Source of the DNA: Paraburkholderia azotifigens
Lineage (GTDB): Bacteria > Pseudomonadota > Gammaproteobacteria > Burkholderiales > Burkholderiaceae
Assembly (NCBI RefSeq): GCF_007995085.1
Contig: NZ_VOQS01000005.1
Coordinates: 1,922,001 to 1,986,000 of the forward strand
Direction of reading: 5' to 3'
DNA length: 64,000 nt
Both the position numbers and the translations under genes were made by a program. A model generated the notes under the pieces. That model did no database searches. It was not told the DNA's origin and worked only from the letters and a program-made list of their open reading frames with translations. Numbering within the stretch: the first letter of the stretch is position 1; each line of letters begins with the position of its first letter. Below are positions 35,125 to 44,280 of this stretch, piece by piece.

Positions 35125-35166
35125 GCATCCTAAAAACCTATCGCGTCTGATAGGTTTTTAGGATGC
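35125..35166. repeat. 18-bp perfect inverted repeat
   Basis: Arms GCATCCTAAAAACCTATC (35125-35142) and its exact complement (35149-35166) around the 6-nt spacer GCGTCT. The A-tract/T-tract inside the arms makes it a plausible bidirectional terminator (core ACCTATC/GATAGGT), but it could also mark a mobile-element end next to the deleted siderophore genes. Confidence 0.6.
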
Positions 35167-35515
35167 CTCTGTGTGGCACGACCAGGGGCACATGCTGCCG
35201 CAATAGTCGAGTGAGCAGAACCGTGAATGTCGGGAAGCAGAGGTTTCTAGGGAGGTTCCTGCTGCCCCCAGTCGGCGGATCTGTTCGATTCCGTACGTGT
35301 CCTGCAAGGTGTAATCGCGGTTGTGCTCATCGACGATATGCGCAATCAGCACGTGCTCGCTTCCGCCCTTCTTTTTTGTAGCCCAATGTATCCACACCAA
35401 GCCTGGATACAAACGCATACACAGTCCGCGCGCCTCGACACAAGCCGGATACATCGGCGCGCTTCAATACGGTCATCGATTGTTTGTCCCTAACTCACTC
35501 AACCGGAGACGCATC
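35167..35515. other. Intergenic region before ohr, no confident gene
   Basis: About 350 bp. A 98-codon minus-strand frame (35158-35454) overlaps the 35125-35166 hairpin and has no recognisable domain. The promoter of ohr should lie in the last 100 bp; no OhrR-type operator was recognised by eye and no ohrR gene is adjacent. Confidence 0.35.
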
Positions 35516-35932
35516 ATGGCCCAGATCGAAAAAGTACTGTACACAGGCAAGGTTCACACGACGGGCGGCCGCGAAGGCGCCGCGCGCAGCACGGACGGCC
35601 GCCTCGACATCAAGCTGTCGACGCCGGGCGGCCCAGGCGCAGGCACGAACCCCGAGCAACTGCTCGGCGCGGGCTGGTCGGCCTGCTTCATCGGCGCGAT
35701 GGGCGGTGCGGCGCGCGCGTTGAACGTCTCGCTGCCGGCTGACACCAGCGTCGATACGGAAATCGATCTCGGCACCACCGACGGCGCGTATTTCATTCAG
35801 GCGCGTCTGAACGTGAGCCTGCCCGGCCTGCCGCGCGACGTCGCCCAGCAAGTGGTCGACCGCGCGCATCAGACCTGCCCGTATTCGAAGGCGACGCGCG
35901 GCAATATCGACGTGACGGTCACGCTCGTTTAA
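35516..35932 (+). CDS. ohr: Organic hydroperoxide resistance protein
   Basis: A 138-residue Ohr/OsmC-fold peroxidase. The two catalytic cysteines are present in their family contexts (GAGWSACFIGAM and TCPYSKATRGNIDV), as is the N-terminal YTGKVHTTGGREGAARS. Ohr reduces organic and lipid hydroperoxides using lipoyl-protein thiols. ATG 35516 follows CGGAGA. The Ohr subgroup is favoured over OsmC by the VTVTLV ending and length. No OhrR regulator is next to it. Confidence 0.93.
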   Translation: MAQIEKVLYTGKVHTTGGREGAARSTDGRLDIKLSTPGGPGAGTNPEQLLGAGWSACFIGAMGGAARALNVSLPADTSVDTEIDLGTTDGAYFIQARLNVSLPGLPRDVAQQVVDRAHQTCPYSKATRGNIDVTVTLV

Positions 35933-35956
35933 ACAAGCGATAAAGGGCAGCGCGAG

Positions 35957-36577
35957 CTACGCGTCTGCCCTGCCCCGCTTCGCCGCCTCGACCAGCGCGC
36001 GGATCGCCCAACGCTTCACCTTGCGAGCCCGCGCGTCGTCGAGTTGCAGCACGTCTTTGAACACCACCATCGCTTCCGTGCCGATCACGAGCGCGAGCGC
36101 CTGCGTCAAGGTTTCGAATGCGGCGGGCTTGAACTCGTCGTGCGCGGGTTCCAGCGCGGCTTCGATCAGCGCAGTGCGCCGGTTTTGACGCAGCGGCACG
36201 TCATGTCCGCTATCGCCCTTCGCGGCACGCTCCAGGGAATGCGCGAGCATCATCCGCAGCGGCGCTTCGTTGGCGAGAATCATCTCGTGCAGCGCCGTAT
36301 CCACGCGCGTGAGCCGCGCAACGGGATCGTCCGACGCGCGCGCGCCGAACAGCTTCGACGCATCCGGCGTGGCGACATCGAGCGACGCTTCCAGCATCAG
36401 CGCATCCATGCTCGGAAAATGGCGATACGCGGTGGCGCGTGACACCATCGCTTCCTCGGCAATTTCTTCGAGGCTCGGCTTGCGCCCCTGCTGCATCAAA
36501 CGCGATGCGGCCTGCAGCAAGTCCTTGCGCGTGCGCCGCTTCTGGTTTGCACGCCCGTTGATCGTCACGTCTGCCAT
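35957..36577 (-). CDS. TetR-family regulator
   Basis: A 206-residue protein with TetR helix-turn-helix (RRTRKDLLQAASRLMQQG, LEEIAEEAMVSRATAYRHFPSMDALMLEA) and a C-terminal helical domain of the AefR-like/TetR_C type with GTEAMVVFKDVLQLD. It follows the SnoaL-like gene by TGAGATG, so the two are co-transcribed and the regulator probably controls this small operon. Start 36577 is set by conservation; the frame is open far upstream. Confidence 0.85.
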   Translation of the reverse strand: MADVTINGRANQKRRTRKDLLQAASRLMQQGRKPSLEEIAEEAMVSRATAYRHFPSMDALMLEASLDVATPDASKLFGARASDDPVARLTRVDTALHEMILANEAPLRMMLAHSLERAAKGDSGHDVPLRQNRRTALIEAALEPAHDEFKPAAFETLTQALALVIGTEAMVVFKDVLQLDDARARKVKRWAIRALVEAAKRGRADA

Positions 36578-36578
36578 C

Positions 36579-37001
36579 TCACGCTTGCGGTAACTGTTCA
36601 ATGATGGCAGCGAGGTCGACCCAGACGTTCTCGCGCCTGATTTGCCCGTTCTCCGCAAACTCCAGCACGTGCAGCATGCGGAATTCGAGCGGCCGTCCAC
36701 GCCCTTCGAGCCCGAACGGCCTGCCTGGCGCCTTGCCGCGCCAAAGCGATTCGTCGACGACGAAACCATCGCCATACAAACGACGCAGACATTCCACCCG
36801 GCTCTCCGACAGATCCGCGAACAGCGCCTCGTAAAACGGCCTGACTTCGGCGCGGCCGCGCACCGGCCCCGCAGGCCAGCCGACGACGTCATGCTCGACA
36901 TCCGGCGCGAGCGTGGCGAGCACGCCTGCAACGTCGTCGCGTCTCTCGAAACCGAAATGCTCTTCGATCTTCCCGTCCATCTGCACCGTTGTCAGCGTCA
37001 T
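36579..37001 (-). CDS. SnoaL/NTF2-like protein
   Basis: A 140-residue protein of the SnoaL-like cone-shaped alpha+beta fold: an N-terminal helix with IEEHFGFERRDDVAGVLATLAPDVEHDVVG, then RAEVRPFYEALFADL, and a beta sheet ending in MLHVLEFAENGQIRRENVWVDLAAI. Family members are small hydrolases, isomerases or binding proteins; the reaction here cannot be assigned. ATG 37001 follows GAGGAG. In an operon with the TetR gene. Confidence 0.85.
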   Translation of the reverse strand: MTLTTVQMDGKIEEHFGFERRDDVAGVLATLAPDVEHDVVGWPAGPVRGRAEVRPFYEALFADLSESRVECLRRLYGDGFVVDESLWRGKAPGRPFGLEGRGRPLEFRMLHVLEFAENGQIRRENVWVDLAAIIEQLPQA

Positions 37002-37198
37002 GACTGGCTCCTCGCACGATTGCGTTCGCTCGGTTCGCCAATTCATTCTAGTGAGACTCTCGTCTCATTACAAGAAAACAATGCACCGAATTTCGTGAGT
37101 GCTCAGTGACTCCACGCGACCCATCGACGGCACCGTGTTTTCAACCCCGGCATACTGCACGCTTCTGGCTCCCCGCACACACTCAACAGGAGGCGTCA

Positions 37199-38160
37199 TG
37201 TCGGCTGTGTCGGCATTCAAGCTGGTGCTGCTTTCGCTGATTGCGATCATCGCGCTCGAACTGCTGGCCAAGCGTCTGCGCTTGCCGCCCGCTGCCGCAT
37301 TGCTGGTCGGCGGCGCCGCGATGGCGTTCGCGCCCGGCCTGCCGCCTGTCGTTCTCGATCCCGACCTCGTCCTGATCGTCTTCTTGCCGCCCTTGCTGAT
37401 GGACGGCGCGTACTTCTTCGTCTGGACCGACTTCAAGCGGCATATCAAGCCGATTCTGCTGTTCGCGATCGGCGCTGTTGTGTTCACGACGTGGATCGTC
37501 GGCGTCGTCGTGCATTGGGTCGTACCGTCGCTGCCGTGGGCCGCCTGCTTCGCGCTCGGCGCCGTGGTCTCGCCGCCCGATGCCGTCGCGGCCAAAGCGG
37601 TGCTCGAGCGGGTCGCGCTGCCGCGCCGCCGGATGGTGCTGCTCGAAGGCGAGAGCCTGCTCAACGACGCCGCCGGCCTCGTACTGTTCCGCTTCGCCGT
37701 CGCCGCCGCGCTGACGGGCGCGTTCAGCGTGTCGCACGCCGCGCTGAGCTTCGCGGGACTTGCGGCGGGCGGCGTCGCCGTCGGATGCGTGGTCGGCTTT
37801 GCCGTCGTGTGGCTGCTGCGCCTGCTCGACGACGACTATCTGATCATCACGACGTCGGTGATTGCCGGCTGGATCAGCTATATCGCGGGCGAAATGCTGG
37901 ACGTGTCGAGCGTCATTTCGACGGTGACGTGCGGCATGGTGCTCGGCTGGCATCAGCACGAAATCTTCTCCGCCGCCGTGCGCATGCGCGGCACGGCGTT
38001 CTGGCAAGTCATCGTATTCGTGTTCGAAGCGCTGGTGTTCGTGCTGATCGGACTGTCGCTGCGCGGCGTGATGCTGCGGCTAGGCGGCGTCGACAACGCG
38101 CTTGCCGAGACAACCAAAGTTTGTCATTGCCGCCAAACTTTGATTGGAATTAATCGGTAA
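37199..38160 (+). pseudogene. CPA1 Na+/H+ antiporter truncated by island boundary
   Basis: The first ~303 residues are a normal CPA1-type antiporter: membrane helices with FLPPLLMDGAYFFVW, the ion-binding SPPDAVAAKAVL and the GESLLNDAAGLVLF motif. After GGVDNALAE the sequence becomes unrelated (TTKVCHCRQTLIGINR) and stops at 38160. Typical homologues are about 500-550 residues, so the last helices and the cytoplasmic tail are missing. The break coincides with a 9-bp inverted repeat (38115-38142) and with a drop in GC, marking the left edge of the accessory island. Probably non-functional. Confidence 0.85.
38115..38142. repeat. Inverted repeat at the antiporter truncation point
   Basis: CAAAGTTTG (38115-38123) and CAAACTTTG (38134-38142), exact complements separated by 10 nt, lie precisely where antiporter coding similarity ends. 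This could be an element terminus or a recombination site. Confidence 0.5.
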
Positions 38161-38425
38161 ATATTACCTCAAAGCCCTTCATTTGAGACTCCGAGGCAGC
38201 GGACGGCATTCGCGCGAACATTTTTACCGCCGGCGGAGGGACCAGAGGGCTCTAGTCGGCGCTGCTGAACAACGAGAGAGACCGATACGGATCGTCGACT
38301 TGCCTCGACACTTAGCAGGTACCGCGCTCGCCCCTATTAGGAACAATCGAACTGTCGACGCTCGGCGCCGCCCGAGTGTGCCACATACGTTGTATGATTC
38401 GCCCACTCAATTCCGGTGTTATCAA

Positions 38426-38893
38426 ATGCCTCGTCGAGCGAAAAGCGCACGAGAACAATTCGCGCATGCCGTCACTTCGATACGAGAGTTGAAAGGCCTT
38501 TCGCTCAATGAAGTGGCACGGGCCGCGGCGATAAGTAGAAATACGATTTATCTCATCGAGACTCACAGCGCAAATGTGCAACTGGGAACCGTGGCCCGCT
38601 TATCAATTGCCCTTGACGTTGACCCGCGCATTTTCTTCTCAGAAATCGCCACCTCTCCTTCCCCTCCCGCCGACCTGCAAGAGACCATCCGAGGGACTAT
38701 AGCAAGTAACATCAAGGCAAAACGACTTGAGCTTGGAATATCCCAGAACGAACTGGAGCGGGATCTGATGATGCCGCGCGGATATCTTGGCATCATCGAA
38801 CGCAAGGCTCCGGACTTGTCGCTAGACTCACTCGAACGTATTGCCCGTCGACTCGGGATACCACTCGACGCATTGTTCGCATCATCGCTGTAA
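38426..38893 (+). CDS. Tandem XRE-type helix-turn-helix regulator
   Basis: A 155-residue protein with two HTH_3/Cro-like domains in series: residues ~14-68 (LKGLSLNEVARAAAISRNTIYLIET ... LDVDPRIFF) and ~95-150 (RLELGISQNELERDLMMPRGYLGIIERK ... RRLGIPLDALF). Two HTH units in one short chain are uncommon for XRE regulators, which usually dimerise. ATG 38426 is conserved-looking; no ribosome site is clear. It is the first gene inside the island and may control nearby island genes such as the methyltransferase (inference). Confidence 0.75.
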   Translation: MPRRAKSAREQFAHAVTSIRELKGLSLNEVARAAAISRNTIYLIETHSANVQLGTVARLSIALDVDPRIFFSEIATSPSPPADLQETIRGTIASNIKAKRLELGISQNELERDLMMPRGYLGIIERKAPDLSLDSLERIARRLGIPLDALFASSL

Positions 38894-39638
38894 ACTTTGG
38901 GCCGAGCGATCTTTGGCCGGGAGGGCCTCGACGCCTGTTCAACCGTTGAACCCATTGTCAGGCTACATCTCTTGGTGCATATCGGCGCGAGCAATCCGCG
39001 CTCTTCGTCTAGAAGGATGAGCGTGCTGAATTGCCAAGCACGGCTGGTCGAGTCAAGGGGCTTGAGCCGACGGGTACCGTTGTGTTCAAGTTCACCAGCG
39101 AGCGCGAGACTGTATCGCCAACCCTTGGTTACGCAGTCCTTCAGATTAAGACTGACGGGGTGGAACGGTGCATTAACGCCCATTGGCCCCCTCGCTCAAT
39201 AGACACCATTGCAAAGGATCCTGCGTCGAAAAGCGGCTCGTCGGAAATTCACGCTCTTACATCAAAGTCCGAGCCCGTGCTTGCGCCGTTAATTCCGACA
39301 AGAAGAATCATGTCAGTCACCTCATCGGTCTTGGAAGGGTGAGACGATAATCCGCCTTGCCCCCAGGAACTATCTGCCTGAGGAAATTAACCACGTCTCT
39401 CGCGACTCCAATACGTGTTCCACGTCACAGGCACCGTTGAAGATCACGATTTCGAACGAAGCGTTATGAAAGGGCCGTATCGCCCGGACTCTGCAACATA
39501 CCACGTGGGTGACCATCGTCTTCCGATCGGCGTATCAGTCCTCCCTTCGGACCCTTGCTTCCTTGAGCCGCGATATGGCTGCAAGACCGCGCTTAAAATG
39601 CCAGCATAGGCGTGTTAGCGCAGATCCGGGAGGCAGGC
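38894..39638. other. 745-bp stretch with no confident gene
   Basis: Several short frames exist (for example 39031-39342 plus) but none has a good start, recognisable motif or codon bias like the neighbours. They look like decayed coding DNA. The last 60 bp carry the ribosome site (GGGAGG) for the gene at 39639. Confidence 0.35.
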
Positions 39639-40049
39639 ATGAACGTCCCAAGCTGGTACGTGAAATCGGGCACGATCGACTTCGACAAATTCGAAGCACA
39701 GGCGCTCTCCTACCGACGAGAGCTGGTTTCCGCTGGGAAGCTTTTACTGGTGGAGAATATGTCAGAACAATGGGCGGCTTGCAATGAACCCAATTGGGCA
39801 GCAACGGGCTTCTTTACTGTCGAGGTCGACGGTCGCCCGTACGGCCCTGCGTTCTTCCTTGATCCGACGTTTAGCACAAAGGAACTCGGAGAGGTCGCGA
39901 AACTGCTGGGAAACCTTCCTGGATGGTCCAAATGGTATTTCTTCACATCAAAGCACGGCTCACTCGGCGGCGAAACTCCGCTGGAAGCGCTAAAAGCCGG
40001 AAAACACGACATCGTTAAGCGAGCTGCGCGCGCGTTTGCCGAACGCTAA
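39639..40049 (+). CDS. Small protein with a C-terminal region like Xre/MbcA/ParS-type antitoxins
   Basis: A 136-residue protein starting MNVPSWYVKSGTIDFDKFEAQ. The last ~35 residues (HGSLGGETPLEALKAGKHDIVKRAARAFAER) resemble the C-terminal toxin-binding segment of MbcA/ParS/Xre antitoxin-like proteins, in which a phrase of the LGG.TPLEAL type precedes a terminal helix. The N-terminal half is not recognised. No RES-domain toxin is adjacent. ATG 39639 has GGGAGG 5 nt upstream, better than GTG 39612. Confidence 0.5.
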   Translation: MNVPSWYVKSGTIDFDKFEAQALSYRRELVSAGKLLLVENMSEQWAACNEPNWAATGFFTVEVDGRPYGPAFFLDPTFSTKELGEVAKLLGNLPGWSKWYFFTSKHGSLGGETPLEALKAGKHDIVKRAARAFAER

Positions 40050-40127
40050 AAGTGCTAGAACTCCGGGCTCACGAGGGGAGCGTTCGCTCTCCGTTCGAAG
40101 GCGCAAGCTCAATGCCCTTTTCCTTCA

Positions 40128-40448
40128 TCATGCGGCCGGAGATTCGTCGGGCCTGTCAGCCTGCGCGCCGCCTCGCCGAGGCAGATCCTTCAGTTCCTCA
40201 TCATAGAGACCAGAACGCACCGAAGCTTTCATCATCGTGTTAAGACCCTCTTTTTGCCTCGCCCTCATATCTGCTTTGTACTCAAGAACGGCGGTTCGAC
40301 TTATCCGTCCCTGACCCGTTGAAGTCAGGGAGTTGTCACCCAGTTTCCCCTCAGCGATAAGCGTCTTGAAGTACGCCTGTGAAACATGAAGTAGCGCCGC
40401 CGCCTCTTCGAAAGAAAGGTCATTAATCTGTTTGACAGGTTCAACCAT
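40128..40448 (-). CDS. Excisionase/MerR-type small DNA-binding protein
   Basis: A 106-residue protein whose N-terminus is an excisionase-family helix-turn-helix (LSFEEAAALLHVSQAYFKTLIAEGKLG) followed by a wing (ISRTAVLEYKADMRARQKEGLNTMM) and a C-terminal charged tail (YDEELKDLPRRGG). Proteins of this build are phage/island excisionase-like factors or antitoxins paired with PIN-domain toxins; no PIN gene lies downstream. Probably an orphan of an island module. Confidence 0.65.
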   Translation of the reverse strand: MVEPVKQINDLSFEEAAALLHVSQAYFKTLIAEGKLGDNSLTSTGQGRISRTAVLEYKADMRARQKEGLNTMMKASVRSGLYDEELKDLPRRGGAQADRPDESPAA

Positions 40449-40608
40449 TGTGTCGCCCCCATTAAGTCATATCGGATCCGGCTTTGCCGCCGGTCTCGGC
40501 ACTGACGATTCTCGGCGCACCCATGACGGAGCCCGAGCCCGCGACCACATTTTGCCCTCGGCCGGCCCGAACACGCCACCGATACACCACGCTCTTACAA
40601 GTCTAAAC

Positions 40609-41013
40609 GTGAGTCGTATCGAGCCCCCCGAGTTCACCGGGCCTGTCCGCGCTGTTCGCTATAGCCTTCCGCAAGATCCTGCCGACCTTCGTAACATACC
40701 GGAAGCGTGCCTCGCATTGAAGGTGTCTGGAGAAATTCGCGCACGCGAAATCTCCCGTCGCGATGTGACCTCTGACACGCTATGGATTTCAGTGTCCATG
40801 CCGTCCGCGCGGCACGATGCCTATGCAACATTGGACGCACAGACACGCAAATTGCTTTTTACACGGCCAATTCAGCCGAATCAATGGCTTATCCTGGAAG
40901 ATGCTAGTAATCCCGAGTCCACTCCGCGCCACACCGGTTCCATCCGAACTGATGCAGTATCGATTCAATCGAGACTGCGTCGCTTGCTCGCACAGTCGCG
41001 TCACTTGGAATAG
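40609..41013 (+). CDS. Hypothetical protein, weakly supported
   Basis: A frame open from 40432 to 41013; the part from GTG 40609 has coding-like third positions and reads SRIEPPEFTGPVRAVRYSLP ... TDTLWISVSMPSARHDAYATLDAQ. No domain recognised. Longer starts (TTG 40432 or GTG 40450) overlap the excisionase-like gene antisense and are less likely. It sits upstream of the methyltransferase and could be part of that module, but no nuclease motif is visible. Confidence 0.35.
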   Translation: MSRIEPPEFTGPVRAVRYSLPQDPADLRNIPEACLALKVSGEIRAREISRRDVTSDTLWISVSMPSARHDAYATLDAQTRKLLFTRPIQPNQWLILEDASNPESTPRHTGSIRTDAVSIQSRLRRLLAQSRHLE

Positions 41014-41248
41014 TTTGGCAAAGCACTATCGCCGGCCTCCGGCCTCGCGGCGTCAACCTTCTGGTCGGTAATCAGCCAAGTTTTCAGCCCGTTATAAAGC
41101 CTCGCTTCCCTTTTTCTAGAGTGTTCGCGCTTGCGCGACCGAGTGAGATTTTTCTTTTCCCTGCCAAGTTTTTCGCCGATTTTTGCATAGCCACGAGAAA
41201 GGCTAAAAACCGTCGCTGCACTTGTTTCCACCACAACGAGGAAACAAG

Positions 41249-42586
41249 ATGGCAGCGCAAAAGCAGCAAGAAAAGGCACAACTGAATGTCGTGGAACTGT
41301 TCGCAGGCGTCGGAGGGTTTCGCCTTGGTCTCGAAGCGGTCCATGGCTCTCCATTCCGGGTTACTTTGAGCAACCAGTTTGAGCCATCGAGAAAAAAGCA
41401 GCACGCCAGCGACATTTACCAGTCTCACTGGTCAGACGGCGCACACATCAACGAAGATATTTTCAAGGCCCTGGAGTCAGATAGCGGTCGAAGCGCTATC
41501 CGCGAGGCGTGTCCCGACGTCCTCGTCGGCGGCTTTCCCTGTCAAGACTACAGCGTCGCAAAGCCGCTTTCGTCGTCCGACGGACTCGCCGGAAAGAAAG
41601 GCGTCCTGTGGTGGTCAATCGCGAAGTTGCTGAAGCAGCGTCTTGATGACGGTGAGCCGATTAAGTACGTCGTCCTCGAGAACGTAGACCGCATCCTCTC
41701 CTCCCCGGCGTCGTGCCGAGGCCGTGATTTTGCCGTCATTCTCGCGACACTTCGTTCGCTCGGCTACGCAGCGGAATGGAGAGTCATTAATGCTGCCGAT
41801 TATGGTCATCCGCAGCGACGCCGACGCGTCTTCATCGTCGGTTACCACGAAAGCACCGGTGCCTACAAGCATCTGCATGCAATACTGCGAATGACAGATG
41901 CACCATGGCTGTCGAACTCGGTCCTCACTTCGGCTTTTCCGTGTGACGCCATCAACCCTCTTGATGCCATCGAGCCGGCGCTGAGCCTGCGCGCCGACCC
42001 TTTCGATGAGCAGCTCTCGTACCGCCCGTTGTCGAACGGGAAAACACGCTTTGAAAACTGCGGACTGATGTTTGCCGGTCACGTGCACACCTGCCGTGTC
42101 CGCGCCGCGCACATCACTGACTACAGTGAATATTGCGGTCGGCCTGCTGCGATTGTGCTCGGCGACATCGTACGTGAAACTGGACCAGTGCCGTCTTCAT
42201 TTTATGTTCGCCCCGAACAGGAAGAAGCGTGGAAAATCGCGAAAGGCGCAAAATCCATCCAACGTAACAAAGAAGCCTTCTGCTACGAATATTCGGAGGG
42301 CGCAATGGCCTTCCCTGACCCACTCGACAAGCCCGCCCGGACCATCATTACATCAGAAGGCGGCAGCTCAGCTTCGCGCACTAAACACGCAGTTTGTGAC
42401 GCAAGCGGCCTTATCCGACGCCTGACACCCGAGGAACTCGAAGCACTTAACGGTTTCCCACGCGGATTCACGTCGCGGCCTGGCGTGACTGATGTTGCCC
42501 GAGCGATGCTCATGGGCAATGCACTCGTCGTGGGACTCGTCCGACGCATCGGTGAAGCATTGTATCGTCGGCATCAATCTTCGTAG
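41249..42586 (+). CDS. Cytosine-5 DNA methyltransferase (solitary)
   Basis: A 445-residue m5C methyltransferase with the ordered family motifs: I (VVELFAGVGGFRLGLE, ~15-30), IV with catalytic Cys98 (GGFPCQDYSVA), VI (LENVDRIL), VIII (QRRRRVFIVGYH), a ~130-residue variable target-recognition region, IX (RRLTPEELEALNGFP) and X (MGNALVVGLVRRIGEAL). It transfers methyl from S-adenosylmethionine to cytosine in a specific but here undeducible sequence. ATG 41249 has GAGG 7-8 nt upstream. No recognisable restriction endonuclease gene flanks it, so it is either an orphan, protective or regulatory methylase, or its partner was lost. Confidence 0.92.
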   Translation: MAAQKQQEKAQLNVVELFAGVGGFRLGLEAVHGSPFRVTLSNQFEPSRKKQHASDIYQSHWSDGAHINEDIFKALESDSGRSAIREACPDVLVGGFPCQDYSVAKPLSSSDGLAGKKGVLWWSIAKLLKQRLDDGEPIKYVVLENVDRILSSPASCRGRDFAVILATLRSLGYAAEWRVINAADYGHPQRRRRVFIVGYHESTGAYKHLHAILRMTDAPWLSNSVLTSAFPCDAINPLDAIEPALSLRADPFDEQLSYRPLSNGKTRFENCGLMFAGHVHTCRVRAAHITDYSEYCGRPAAIVLGDIVRETGPVPSSFYVRPEQEEAWKIAKGAKSIQRNKEAFCYEYSEGAMAFPDPLDKPARTIITSEGGSSASRTKHAVCDASGLIRRLTPEELEALNGFPRGFTSRPGVTDVARAMLMGNALVVGLVRRIGEALYRRHQSS

Positions 42587-43399
42587 TCAATTCATTGCTG
42601 GGCGGCGCTCGCCGCCTCGCCCGGCGTGGATGAAACGCGGCCAATGCTCAATCTTGGCGCATGGAAAGCGCCAGCGAGACGCTGTCATCTTAAGCAGCAA
42701 CATGCCGAAGTCGACATTCGACTGCATTGTTCTTCGTATGCGAGATCCGCTCGGTTGAATACAAGTTCTGACGTCGTTAGCATATCGACGTCATCGTGTC
42801 TCAAACCGGAGATATATCTTTAAAAGGCCCTGGTCTGTCCCTTCGGCATATCGGAGAACGGCCCGCCTCCGCACGCCGAGGACTGATCTTTGTACCGTAC
42901 GGTTTTCGTCTGGATGCTTGACAAACGGATACCCCTCGACACATCCCGAAATTGGCGACGACTCACGCTACCGATGAGCATTTGGTAAAGCGGTCACCTT
43001 ACGTCCCTGCTCTTCCCACACTATCGAATGCTCGATTCTTGGTAAATCATTTGTAGTCAGCAGATCGTTGCAATCTTTTACTTAGCGCAGAAACGACACG
43101 TAGCGTGTTTCCCCTGCTGCGGCCAGTTCCCGCGTTTCACATAGATCTCCAGATGCCATAACGCTTACCGTCCATTCGAGACAAATTGGCGTTAATTTAT
43201 GGCAACCTTACTCTTAAGTTTTCCGTTCAACGTCCGTTTACACGCCTTGTGCGAATCCGAAGCTGGATTCAATGTTGATGAAATACGCAAGAGTTTGTCT
43301 GGTGGTGAGTTGAAAGAGACAAGCGATAGCGACAGATTCGCGCATTTCAAAAAATTTATAACGGAGTGCGCGACGGAAGAGAGTCCGTCCGCATCTAAC
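42587..43399. other. About 810 bp without a confident gene
   Basis: The first 600 bp hold only short frames with no domain or ribosome site. From 43199 a frame continuous with the lipoprotein gene is open (NVDEIRKSLSGGELKE ... FKKFITECATEE), which may be a remnant of another gene fused by chance. Nothing else seen. Confidence 0.35.
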
Positions 43400-44251
43400 A
43401 TGAACACGAAAATACAAACACCGTTCCTGCTATCCCTTTTCGCAACCGTGGCATTGACCGCATGCGGCGGTGGCGGCGGGGATTCTTCTGCAGCGACCAA
43501 ATCGACCATACCAGCGAGCGCGCCAACGTCAACGCCCGTAGTCAACGGTGAATCTCTGCCTGACCTAGCCCATCCGCAGACGGGTTCGACGGCCGAGGTC
43601 GGTAATGGACTCGAAGGCATCTGGTCGACATCCGGGGCCAGTCACACTTACGCGACCATCGACCCGACAAATAATCTTCAATACGTGGACGGTATTGGGA
43701 GCATCCCAACAACCGAGTTTTTTGGTTCAATTGTGCCGGCGAGTTCGACGTGGGTGCTCAACACGGGAGTCAAATATTCTGGAGGCTTCTATTACACAGT
43801 GTCATCAGGTAGCGGTGCGTTTGCAGCTAAACAGACATTTGGCGGTAGCTACGTTGCTAACAGCAGTACAGTCAATGTCGCGTGGAATTATGATGCGGCG
43901 AATGCACTTGCCGTGACCCAATCTAGCGTCGCGGGAACCTGGGGGGAGACCAATACCTCGGTGACGGTAGACAACGCTGGCGCAGTGTCGGGAAACATCT
44001 CGAACTGCCCGGTGTCAGGGACGCTGGTGATGGCGACGCCCTTGTCGAAGAAGAATCTTTACACGCTTACGGTGACCGTGAACGGGACGGCGAGTTTGTG
44101 TTCTGCTCCGTCGGGGACGACCTTTAGTGGACAGGCTGCGATTGTGTTCCTGCCAATTTCCGGTAGCAGCCTTTATAAGCGGACGATTTTTTACGCAACC
44201 AAGACAGCGGACAACTCACGGTATGCAATTGGGCAGGTGGCGAAGCAGTAA
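43400..44251 (+). CDS. Secreted lipoprotein of unknown function
   Basis: A 283-residue lipoprotein starting MNTKIQTPFLLSLFATVALTACGGGGG, with lipobox LTAC followed by a Gly/Ser/Thr/Pro-rich linker. The mature part is rich in Gly, Ser, Thr and beta-prone segments (GLEGIWSTSGASHTYATID, SSVAGTWGETNTSVTVDNAG, SGTLVMATPLSKKNLYTLTV), suggesting one or two small beta barrels. Similar proteins are frequent in Burkholderia with no known role. Starting at ATG 43400 gives a proper signal peptide; the upstream extension to 43199 would bury it. Confidence 0.75.
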   Translation: MNTKIQTPFLLSLFATVALTACGGGGGDSSAATKSTIPASAPTSTPVVNGESLPDLAHPQTGSTAEVGNGLEGIWSTSGASHTYATIDPTNNLQYVDGIGSIPTTEFFGSIVPASSTWVLNTGVKYSGGFYYTVSSGSGAFAAKQTFGGSYVANSSTVNVAWNYDAANALAVTQSSVAGTWGETNTSVTVDNAGAVSGNISNCPVSGTLVMATPLSKKNLYTLTVTVNGTASLCSAPSGTTFSGQAAIVFLPISGSSLYKRTIFYATKTADNSRYAIGQVAKQ

Positions 44252-44280
44252 TGATAGTCACTCACTAAACTAATTCGCGA

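Noticed and set aside
35158..35454. 98-codon minus-strand frame before ohr
   Set aside because: It overlaps the 18-bp hairpin, has no domain and an unusual Cys/His/Trp composition; probably chance or a relic.
38426..38893. Tandem-HTH protein as a restriction-modification controller protein
   Set aside because: C-proteins are single-HTH, about 80-100 residues, and adjacent to the endonuclease; here the methyltransferase is 2.3 kb away and no endonuclease is present.
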